From: Flavobacterium panacagri
GTDB lineage: Bacteria; Bacteroidota; Bacteroidia; Flavobacteriales; Flavobacteriaceae
Direction: 5' to 3'
Length of the DNA: 64,000 nucleotides
NCBI RefSeq assembly: GCF_030378165.1
Contig: NZ_CP119766.1
Location: forward strand, 1,612,001-1,676,000
The stretch's first letter is position 1; every line of letters begins with the position of its first letter. Below the pieces are notes generated by a model. The model was given only the letters and a program-made list of their open reading frames with translations, was not told the DNA's origin and searched no databases. Positions 30,088 to 37,359 of this stretch are shown piece after piece. The translations under genes and the position numbers were made by a program.

Positions 30088-32259
30088 ATGAGTACAAGTA
30101 AAATTACTGTAATACTTTTATTTCTGGTTGCGACCGTTTTTGGTCAACAAAAAATCACTGTCGAAAATATTTATAGTGGGGCATTTCGAGCAAAAGGAAT
30201 GGATGAATTGCAATCTTTGAAAAATACAGACCAATATACTGTATTGAATGTTGATAGAGCGAGCAGAAGCATGCAGATCGATTTATATGATTTTGCAACT
30301 TTGAAAAAGGTTTCTAATTTAATTGATACTAAAAATCATGCAGCGCTTTCAGAGGGAATTGACAGTTATATTTTTGACGCGTCTGAGAAGAAAATTTTAA
30401 TTGCTTGTAATTCTAATAAGATTTTTCGTCACTCTTTTACAGCAGATTATTATTTATATGATATCGCTTCAAAATCGTTGACAAAGCTTTTTGATTTTCA
30501 GATTCAAGAACCGACTTTTTCTCCTGATGGAACAAAAATTGCTTATGCTAGAGAAAATAACTTGTATGTTTATGACATCGCTTCAAAAAAATCTACTCCA
30601 ATTACAAGTGATGGAAGAAAGAATGCAGTAATCAACGGTATCACAGACTGGGTTTATGAAGAAGAATTTGCTTTTGTTCGTGCTTTCGATTGGAGTAAAG
30701 ACAGTAAAAAAGTAGCTTATATTCGTTTTGACGAAAGTCAGGTTCCTGAATTTTCAATGTCAATGTTTCATAAAGATTTGTATCCCACAATCGAAACTTT
30801 TAAGTATCCTAAAGCGGGAGAAAAGAATTCAGAAGTTTCATTACATATTTATGATGTAGCTGCAGGAGCAACGAAAAAAGTAGATTTAGGGAAATATAAT
30901 GATTTCTACATTGCGAGAATGCAATGGACGAACGATGCTAATGTGCTTTCAGCACAAGTATTAAACCGTCACCAAGATAATCTTGATTTATTATTTGTTG
31001 ATGGAACAAGCGCTGCTGCAAAAGTGGTGTTGAATGAAAAAGATAAAGCTTACGTAGATGTAACAGATAATTTGACTTTCTTAAAAGACAACAGCTTTAT
31101 CTGGACAAGCGAAAAAGACGGTTTCAATCATATCTATTTATATGATAAAACAGGAAAGCTTAAAAATCAGGTTACAAAAGGGAACTGGGAAGTGGTTTCA
31201 TACTACGGTTTCGACGAAAAAACAAAAACGATTTTCTATCAATCTACAGAAAATGGTTCTATCAACAGAGATATTTACAGAGTTGGTTTAGATGGGAAAA
31301 ACAAAACTCGTTTAACTACAAAAGTGGGAACAAGTGCAGCGACTTTCAGTCCAAACTTCCAATATTTCATTACTACTTTCTCAAGCAATTTAGTGCCTAC
31401 GACTTACACTTTAAATGAGTCAAAAACAGGAAAAGAAATTCAGGTTATAGAAAACAATCAAGCGCTTGCTGATAAATTGAAAGGCTATAACTTACCAGCA
31501 AAAGAATTCTTTGTTTTAAAAACAGCTAAAGGAAACGAATTAAACGCTTGGATTTTAAAACCAAAAGATTTTGATCCTTCAAAAAAATATCCAGTTTTTA
31601 TGTACCAATATTCTGGTCCTGGATCACAGCAGGTAAATAACGATTGGAATAACTCTGATGATTATTGGTTCTTATCGCTTACACAGCAAGGTTATATTGT
31701 AGCTTGTGTTGATGGAAGAGGAACAGGATTTAAAGGAGCTGATTTCAAAAAAGTGACTCAAAAGGAATTAGGAAAATATGAGGTAGAAGATCAAATTGAT
31801 GCGGCTAAAGTAATTGGTTCTTATCCGTATGTTGATGCTTCTAGAATTGGAATTTTCGGATGGAGTTATGGTGGTTTTATGGCTTCTAACTGTATTTTCC
31901 AAGGAAATGATGTTTTCAAAATGGCAATCGCTGTTGCTCCAGTAACGAACTGGAGATTTTATGATAGTGTTTACACAGAAAGATACATGCAGACACCGCA
32001 GGAAAATGCAAGCGGATACGATCAAAACTCACCAATCAATCATGTTGACAAATTAAAAGGTAAATTTTTGTTGATCCATGGTTCTGGTGATGATAATGTT
32101 CATGTTCAGAATTCAATGCAAATGATGGAGGCTTTAATTCAGGCAAACAAACAATTTGATTCTCAAATTTATCCAGATAAAAATCACGGTATTTACGGCG
32201 GGGCTACAAGAATTCAGCTGTACAATAAAATGACTAATTTTATCAAACAAAATCTATAA
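30088..32259 (+). CDS. Dipeptidyl peptidase IV-type S9 serine protease
   Basis: 723 aa if started at the ATG at 30088, which gives a clean signal peptide (STSKITVILLFLVATVFGQ). An ATG 63 bases upstream would add a second hydrophobic stretch and is less likely. The N-terminal half is the DPP-IV beta-propeller (YDIASKSLTKLFDFQ, FSPDGTKIAYAR). The C-terminal alpha/beta-hydrolase has GWSYGGFMAS (Ser near 592), HGSGDDNVH (Asp near 667) and DKNHGIYGG (His near 699). The glutamate motif EEEFAFVRAF near 190 matches the substrate N-terminus anchor of DPP-IV. It releases Xaa-Pro dipeptides from peptides in the periplasm. The two following POT carriers import di- and tripeptides. Confidence 0.9.
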   Translation: MSTSKITVILLFLVATVFGQQKITVENIYSGAFRAKGMDELQSLKNTDQYTVLNVDRASRSMQIDLYDFATLKKVSNLIDTKNHAALSEGIDSYIFDASEKKILIACNSNKIFRHSFTADYYLYDIASKSLTKLFDFQIQEPTFSPDGTKIAYARENNLYVYDIASKKSTPITSDGRKNAVINGITDWVYEEEFAFVRAFDWSKDSKKVAYIRFDESQVPEFSMSMFHKDLYPTIETFKYPKAGEKNSEVSLHIYDVAAGATKKVDLGKYNDFYIARMQWTNDANVLSAQVLNRHQDNLDLLFVDGTSAAAKVVLNEKDKAYVDVTDNLTFLKDNSFIWTSEKDGFNHIYLYDKTGKLKNQVTKGNWEVVSYYGFDEKTKTIFYQSTENGSINRDIYRVGLDGKNKTRLTTKVGTSAATFSPNFQYFITTFSSNLVPTTYTLNESKTGKEIQVIENNQALADKLKGYNLPAKEFFVLKTAKGNELNAWILKPKDFDPSKKYPVFMYQYSGPGSQQVNNDWNNSDDYWFLSLTQQGYIVACVDGRGTGFKGADFKKVTQKELGKYEVEDQIDAAKVIGSYPYVDASRIGIFGWSYGGFMASNCIFQGNDVFKMAIAVAPVTNWRFYDSVYTERYMQTPQENASGYDQNSPINHVDKLKGKFLLIHGSGDDNVHVQNSMQMMEALIQANKQFDSQIYPDKNHGIYGGATRIQLYNKMTNFIKQNL

Positions 32260-32295
32260 TCTAAATTTTTAAACTTAATTAAATAAGCGAATAAT

Positions 32296-33972
32296 ATGGG
32301 AGAAAATCAAGTAAAAACTGCGCATCCAAAAGGGCTTTGGGTATTGTTTGGAACGGAGATGTGGGAGCGGTTCAATTTTTATGGAATGCGAGCTTTATTG
32401 ACTTTATTTCTTGTAAATTCATTATTAATGAAAGAAGAGGAAGCTTCATTAATTTACGGAGGTTTTCTTGGGCTTTGTTATCTAACGCCAATGTTGGGTG
32501 GTTTCGTAGCCGATCGTTTTTTAGGAAACAGAAATTGTATCTTATTAGGTGGATTATTAATGGCTATAGGACAAATGCTTTTGTTTACAAGTGGAAGTAT
32601 TTTTGAGTCTAATTTAGGCTTAGCAAAAACCATAATGTATTCGGCATTAGGGGTTATTGTTTTTGGTAACGGATTCTTCAAACCAAATATTTCTAGTATG
32701 GTTGGAAGTTTGTATCCAAAACAAGAAAAAACAAAATTAGATAGTGCATTTACTATTTTCTATATGGGAATTAACATTGGAGCTTTTCTAGGTCAGTCAA
32801 TCTGTCCTTTATTAGGAGATGTTAAAGATGCGGGTGGAATTAGAGATATCCACGCTTTTAGATGGGGATTCTTGGCGGCTTCTGTTGCAATGTTGTTGGG
32901 AACAATTCTTTTTTACTTCTTAAAAAATAAATATGTAGTTTCTCCAGAAGGAAAACCATTAGGAGGACTTCCTTCTAAAAATGATGCTTCTGATTTTGAA
33001 GAAGGAGAAGCACAGCAGGCAAATTTTTCTACTAAGACTTTAACAATTGCAGGACTTGCATTTATCGCTTTAGGATTCTTTTTTCACTATGTAGTTGGTC
33101 AAAATTTAATTTATACTTTGATCTATTCAAGCGGATTAGCTTTGGCTGGATTAATTATTTCAGATTCGTCATTAACAAAAATCGAAAGAGATAGAATTTT
33201 TGTAATCTATATTGTTTCTTTTTTTATTATTTTCTTTTGGGCAGCATTTGAGCAGGCAGGTTCTTCTTTGACTTTTATTGCAGATAATCAAACGGATAGA
33301 AACTTTTTTGGTTTTCAAATGCCGGCATCTATGGTTCAGATTTTTAACGGATTATTTGTTGTTTTATTAGCGGTTCCATTCAGTATATTATGGGATGCCT
33401 TGAGAGCAAAAGGCAAAGAACCAATTTCTCCTGTGAAATTGGCTGTTGGTCTAGTGGTAATTTCTGTAAGTTTCTTCATGATTGCAACTCAGGTTTCTTA
33501 CATTGGGACTTCAGGATTGTTATTGGTTAAATGGTTGATTTTGTTGTATTTCTTAAATACTTGTGCGGAATTGTGTTTATCTCCAATCGGATTATCATTG
33601 GTAGGTAAATTATCGCCAAAACGTTTTGCTTCTTTGCTTTATGGAGTATTCTTCTTGTCTAATGCTTCAGGTTATGCATTAGGAGGAACTTTAGGTTCTA
33701 TTTTACCTGCAACAGGAGATAAATTTGCAAAAGCAAAAGAATTGGGAATTGATCTTCAGGCTATTTTAGATAAAACGGTAACGCCAACTGCAGAGCAGTT
33801 AGCTCTTTTAGAAAAGCATCAAATCAGTGCAGCAAATCACTTTTTTGCTGGATTCGAAATTCATAATTTATACGAGTTCTTTATGGTATTTGTGGTACTT
33901 ACTGGTATCGCGGCAATTGTATTATTTGCTTTGACTCCATTCTTGAAAAAAATGATGCATGGCGTTAGATAA
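32296..33972 (+). CDS. POT/PTR-family proton-coupled di/tripeptide transporter
   Basis: 558 aa with about 14 hydrophobic segments. The diagnostic N-terminal motif GTEMWERFNFYGMRALL contains the ExxERFxxYG signature needed for proton coupling. The PTR2 region GNGFFKPNISSMVGSLY is near 125-141. A cytoplasmic loop near residues 215-245 is acidic. It imports small peptides such as those made by the DPP-IV encoded 36 bases upstream. The next gene is a paralogue; the two share the order of motifs but diverge clearly, so specificities may differ. Confidence 0.92.
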   Translation: MGENQVKTAHPKGLWVLFGTEMWERFNFYGMRALLTLFLVNSLLMKEEEASLIYGGFLGLCYLTPMLGGFVADRFLGNRNCILLGGLLMAIGQMLLFTSGSIFESNLGLAKTIMYSALGVIVFGNGFFKPNISSMVGSLYPKQEKTKLDSAFTIFYMGINIGAFLGQSICPLLGDVKDAGGIRDIHAFRWGFLAASVAMLLGTILFYFLKNKYVVSPEGKPLGGLPSKNDASDFEEGEAQQANFSTKTLTIAGLAFIALGFFFHYVVGQNLIYTLIYSSGLALAGLIISDSSLTKIERDRIFVIYIVSFFIIFFWAAFEQAGSSLTFIADNQTDRNFFGFQMPASMVQIFNGLFVVLLAVPFSILWDALRAKGKEPISPVKLAVGLVVISVSFFMIATQVSYIGTSGLLLVKWLILLYFLNTCAELCLSPIGLSLVGKLSPKRFASLLYGVFFLSNASGYALGGTLGSILPATGDKFAKAKELGIDLQAILDKTVTPTAEQLALLEKHQISAANHFFAGFEIHNLYEFFMVFVVLTGIAAIVLFALTPFLKKMMHGVR

Positions 33973-35458
33973 AATGGAAAAGAAAATTACTCTAGAAGAA
34001 ATTCAAAATTTTGAAGGCAAGTACCCAAAGCAATTGTGGTACTTGTTTTTTGTTGAAATGTGGGAACGTTTCTGTTTCTACGGAATGCGCGGTGTATTGA
34101 CTATTTTTATGGTAGATCAGCTTTTTCTAAAAGATGAACATGCTAATTTACAATACGGAGCTATTCAGGCTTTTGTATATGCTTTTACTTTTGTCGGCGG
34201 TATTTTTGCTGATAAAGTTTTAGGATTTAAAAAATCATTATTTTTCGGAGCGATCGTAATGATTCTTGGAAATCTTTTGATTGCTTTTTCTCCTCAGGAA
34301 ATGTTTTACTACGGAATTGCTTTTTCTATTATTGGAACAGGTTTTTTTAAGCCAAACGTTTCTTCAATGGTTGGAGAGTTGTATAAAGAAGATGATGGAA
34401 GAAGAGATGCGGGTTACGGAATGTTTTACGCAGGAATAAATGTTGGAGGTCTTTTTGGAGGTGCTTTGTGTGTTTATTTGGGAAAATATTATTCATGGCA
34501 ACTGTGCTTTTTATCGGCAGCCTTGGTAATGTTTTTAGGATTGATCACATTCTTGTTTACTAAAAAATATTTGGGGCCAATAGGAGATTCTCCGTTATTA
34601 AATTTAAAACCATCTACAAGAAAAATTCGCGAAATTACAGTTTATGCACTGTCGCTTTTAAGTATTCCATTTATTTTTATAATGGTAAAAAATACTGATT
34701 ATACAGATTACTTTATGTATACAATTGGTATTATTGCTGTTCTGTATTTTACTTATGAGTTAATAAAACTTGGAGATGTTAAGTTGCAGAAAAAACTTTT
34801 CGCAGCATTTCTCTTTGTGTTTTTCTATCTTCTGTTTAATGCGATTTATGAACAGAGCGGTGGATCTTTATCTCTTTTTGCAAAAGACAATTTAGATAAT
34901 AAATTATTGTTTTTTAATATTGATCCGAACATCATAAACAATAGCTCAAATACATTCTTTGTAGTAGTATTGAGTCCGTTAATTGGATTGCTGTGGATTT
35001 GGATGGGAAAAAGAAAAATCGAACCTAATACCTTAATTAAATTCGGAATTGGATTTTTGTTCCTTGCGACTTCATTTTATATTTTTTACTTGACTAGATT
35101 TTTTGCGAATGCTCAAGGTATTGCTTCTTTGAATGTGTTTACATTTGCTTATTTGGTAACGACTATTGGTGAGCTTTGTTTGGGGCCAATCGGAATGTCT
35201 ATTATTACAAAGTTATCTCCAAAGCGATTATTTGGAATGATGATGGGATTGTGGTTTTTGGCAAGTGCATTTGGGCAACTTGCAGCTGGAAAATTAGGAG
35301 CAGAAATTTCGAGATCAAACACGGGGGATACATTATTATCTAAATTACAATCTTATACGGAAGGTTATTATCAATTGGCTATTTATTCACTTGTAGCGGG
35401 TATTATTTTAATTGCGATTTCGCCATTAATTAAAAAATTAATGCAAGAAGTAAAATAG
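33959..35458 (+). CDS. Second POT/PTR-family peptide transporter
   Basis: 499 aa, about 14 membrane segments. VEMWERFCFYGMRGVL carries the ExxERFxxYG motif, and GTGFFKPNVSSMVGELY follows near 120-136. It may start at the ATG at 33959, overlapping the previous gene by 14 bases, or at the ATG at 33974, one base after that gene's stop; both fit translational coupling. It is 60 residues shorter than its neighbour, mainly from loops. It likely imports di/tripeptides. Confidence 0.9.
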   Translation: MALDKMEKKITLEEIQNFEGKYPKQLWYLFFVEMWERFCFYGMRGVLTIFMVDQLFLKDEHANLQYGAIQAFVYAFTFVGGIFADKVLGFKKSLFFGAIVMILGNLLIAFSPQEMFYYGIAFSIIGTGFFKPNVSSMVGELYKEDDGRRDAGYGMFYAGINVGGLFGGALCVYLGKYYSWQLCFLSAALVMFLGLITFLFTKKYLGPIGDSPLLNLKPSTRKIREITVYALSLLSIPFIFIMVKNTDYTDYFMYTIGIIAVLYFTYELIKLGDVKLQKKLFAAFLFVFFYLLFNAIYEQSGGSLSLFAKDNLDNKLLFFNIDPNIINNSSNTFFVVVLSPLIGLLWIWMGKRKIEPNTLIKFGIGFLFLATSFYIFYLTRFFANAQGIASLNVFTFAYLVTTIGELCLGPIGMSIITKLSPKRLFGMMMGLWFLASAFGQLAAGKLGAEISRSNTGDTLLSKLQSYTEGYYQLAIYSLVAGIILIAISPLIKKLMQEVK

Positions 35459-35465
35459 CAATGTT

Positions 35466-35492
35466 TTTGCAATCTGTTTTTGTGTAAATTTG
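35466..35492 (+). promoter_or_regulatory. Predicted promoter of the first thioredoxin-like gene
   Basis: TTTG (35466-35469) and an exact TAnnTTTG element TAAATTTG (35485-35492), 16 bases before the ATG. The 15-base spacer is shorter than usual, so the upstream box is uncertain. Confidence 0.45.
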
Positions 35493-35508
35493 TCAAAATT
35501 TCCCCATT

Positions 35509-35976
35509 ATGAAAAAAATAATACTTATTGCGTTGTTTTTAATTGGTGCTTCGAACCTTCAGGCACAGGAATTAAAATGGTATACAGATGTTCGAGAAGC
35601 AATTACGGTGAGTAATAAAGAACAAAAGCCTATGTTGATGTTTTTTACTGGCAGTGATTGGTGTGGTTGGTGTATTCGTTTACAGAATGAAGTTTTAAAA
35701 ACTGAAGAATTTAAAAAATGGGCAGCTACTAATGTAGTTTTAGTAGAATTAGATTATCCGAGAGCTGTGCCGCAAACTCCTGAACTTAAGAATCAAAATC
35801 TTGAGTTACAGCAAGCTTTTGGAATTCAAGGATTTCCAACAGTTTTCTTTACAAGTGCAGAATCTAAAGACGGAAAAGTAAATTTTAAAGGTCTTGGCAA
35901 AACGGGGTACGTTGCTGGTGGCCCTTCTGCTTGGCTAACAGTTGCAGAAGGAATTGTGCATCCCAATAAGTCGTAA
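35509..35976 (+). CDS. Exported thioredoxin-fold protein with WCGWC active site
   Basis: 155 aa with a signal peptide (1-20, ending LQAQ). The thioredoxin fold is shown by FFTGSDWCGWCIRLQ with Cys52 and Cys55 (CxxC), VVLVELDYP near 77-85, and GFPTVFF with the cis-Pro110. Such small periplasmic thioredoxins reduce or isomerize disulfides, or act in cytochrome maturation. It is the first of three tandem paralogues and the only one with the active-site cysteines. It has its own promoter and terminator. Confidence 0.88.
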   Translation: MKKIILIALFLIGASNLQAQELKWYTDVREAITVSNKEQKPMLMFFTGSDWCGWCIRLQNEVLKTEEFKKWAATNVVLVELDYPRAVPQTPELKNQNLELQQAFGIQGFPTVFFTSAESKDGKVNFKGLGKTGYVAGGPSAWLTVAEGIVHPNKS

Positions 35977-35999
35977 TTATAGGACTTAAAATATATAGA

Positions 36000-36031
36000 A
36001 AGCCCTTCACATTGTGAAGGGCTTTTTTTTG
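36000..36031 (+). terminator. Terminator after the first thioredoxin-like gene
   Basis: A 10-bp perfect stem AGCCCTTCAC/GTGAAGGGCT, three-base loop, then eight T. Confidence 0.9.
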
Positions 36032-36132
36032 TTTAGTAGGAAAAAGTTTTCAATGTTTATAGGTGTTTTTACGTATTTTGTATTTTAATATGATAAAAAA
36101 AACACATAATGTATTTTTATAGCCAATAAAAA

Positions 36133-36162
36133 TTGGAAAATTAAAATATAATGTTAATTTCG
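36133..36162 (+). promoter_or_regulatory. Predicted promoter of the second thioredoxin-like gene
   Basis: TTG (36133-36135), a 19-base spacer and TAATTTCG (36155-36162), one base off consensus, 31 bases before the ATG. Confidence 0.5.
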
Positions 36163-36173
36163 TCATGCTAATC

Positions 36174-36188
36174 TAACCAAAACCAAAT
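36174..36188 (+). repeat. 15-base leader motif shared with the third paralogue
   Basis: TAACCAAAACCAAAT, identical to 36888-36902, in the 5' leader just before the ATG. It marks a duplication that included the leader. Confidence 0.8.
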
Positions 36189-36193
36189 TTAAT

Positions 36194-36646
36194 ATGACTA
36201 AAAAACTACTTATCCTACTGTTTTTTTTAGGTTCATTTATGATGCAAGCGCAAAATTTAGCGTGGCGAACTAATATGACAGATGCTATCGCTATAAGTAA
36301 TGACCAGAAAAAACCAATGTTGATTTTATTCACTGCCTCAGGTGTACCAGAAAATCTTCAAAATGAAATTTTTAAAACCCCAGATTTTGCCGTTTGGTCG
36401 CGCGATAATGTGGTTTTAGTAAAACTAGATTTATCAGATATGAATGCTTCTGATAGTGATCGAGAGCAAAATGTGAAATTAAAAAATGCATTTGGCGTTC
36501 AAGATCTTCCAGAAGTTTGTTTTGCAATGGCTTCAGTGAGAAAAAACAAAACTACATTTAGCGCTTTAGGGAAAATTGCCTATAAACCTGGTGGGGCTAA
36601 AGCGTGGATTGCAGAATCGAATTCGATTTTACATCCTGTAGAATAG
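36194..36646 (+). CDS. Exported thioredoxin-like protein lacking the CxxC motif
   Basis: 150 aa with a signal peptide (ending MMQAQ at 20). It aligns along its whole length with the WCGWC protein at 35509: AIAISNDQKKPMLILFTASG, then LQNEIFKTPDFAVW, NVVLVKLDL and a late GVQDLPEVCF with the cis-Pro position kept (Pro106). The active-site segment is replaced by GVPEN and is three residues shorter, so no redox CxxC remains; the only cysteine is Cys109. It cannot work as an oxidoreductase and may bind a partner. Reading frame, promoter and terminator are intact, so it is not an obvious pseudogene. Confidence 0.82.
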   Translation: MTKKLLILLFFLGSFMMQAQNLAWRTNMTDAIAISNDQKKPMLILFTASGVPENLQNEIFKTPDFAVWSRDNVVLVKLDLSDMNASDSDREQNVKLKNAFGVQDLPEVCFAMASVRKNKTTFSALGKIAYKPGGAKAWIAESNSILHPVE

Positions 36647-36681
36647 AAAGAATATTTTCAACTTTTATTTTATTTTTTTTT

Positions 36682-36716
36682 AATCCTTTTCTGAAAACAG
36701 AAAAGGATTTTTTTTG
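36682..36716 (+). terminator. Terminator after the second thioredoxin-like gene
   Basis: A 12-bp perfect stem AATCCTTTTCTG/CAGAAAAGGATT with loop AAAA, followed by a T-run. Confidence 0.9.
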
Positions 36717-36848
36717 TATTCGAAAATCTTCACCAAGAATTTGATTTTTTTTCCTAATATTTTTTTAGCATTTACTAAAATAACACCCTATAATTAGTAA
36801 TTTGATTTTAATGTAAAAAGACGGTTTATTAATTTGTTAAATAATTTA

Positions 36849-36880
36849 TTTGGTTCGGTTTTTATATTATTTTAGTTTTT
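36849..36880 (+). promoter_or_regulatory. Predicted promoter of the third thioredoxin-like gene
   Basis: TTTG (36849-36852), a 20-base spacer and TAGTTTTT (36873-36880), one base off TAnnTTTG, 25 bases before the ATG. Confidence 0.4.
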
Positions 36881-36887
36881 ATTAACA

Positions 36888-36902
36888 TAACCAAAACCAA
36901 AT
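36888..36902 (+). repeat. Second copy of the 15-base leader motif
   Basis: Exact copy of 36174-36188, three bases before the ATG of the third paralogue. Confidence 0.8.
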
Positions 36903-36905
36903 ATT

Positions 36906-37355
36906 ATGCTTCAAAAACTACTTATCCTACTATTTTTTTTGAGCTCTTTTTTTATAAATGCTCAAGGTCCAATCTGGAGAACAGATATTAATGATGCGGT
37001 TGCCATAAGTTCAGAGCAAAGAAAACCATTAATGATTTTATTTACAGGTCAAGGTGCAAATCCAAAGCTTCAGAGCGAAATTTTTTCAACGAAAGATTTT
37101 GAAACTTGGGCACAAAGAAATGTTGTTTTAGTAAAACTTGATCTCTCAGATCCTTCTATTTCAGATCAAATTAAAGAACAGAATTTAAGGTTAAAAAGTG
37201 CTTTTGGAATCGAAGAAATTCCTCAGGTTTGTTTTACAGAAGTGACAGTAAGAAAAGGCAGAACCAACTTTAATAAGCTCGGTCTTATTTCTTATATTTC
37301 CTTAGGAGTTAAAGCTTGGATTTCAGAATCTAATTTGATTTTACATCCAGAGTAA
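36906..37355 (+). CDS. Second exported thioredoxin-like protein lacking the CxxC motif
   Basis: 149 aa with a signal peptide (ending FFINAQ at 20). It is closest to the protein at 36194: LLILLFFLSS at the start, AISSEQRKPLMILFTGQG, LQSEIFSTKDFETWAQRN and VVLVKLDLSDPS. The active site is replaced by GANPK. Cys109 and the cis-Pro position (Pro106) are kept, as in the neighbour. It shares the upstream leader motif, so the pair arose by a duplication after the cysteines were lost. The terminator lies inside the converging comEC gene. Confidence 0.82.
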   Translation: MLQKLLILLFFLSSFFINAQGPIWRTDINDAVAISSEQRKPLMILFTGQGANPKLQSEIFSTKDFETWAQRNVVLVKLDLSDPSISDQIKEQNLRLKSAFGIEEIPQVCFTEVTVRKGRTNFNKLGLISYISLGVKAWISESNLILHPE

Positions 37356-37359
37356 AAAA

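Noticed and set aside
36194..37355. The cysteine-less thioredoxin-like genes as pseudogenes
   Set aside because: Frames, signal peptides, promoters and terminators are intact and the fold-defining residues are kept.
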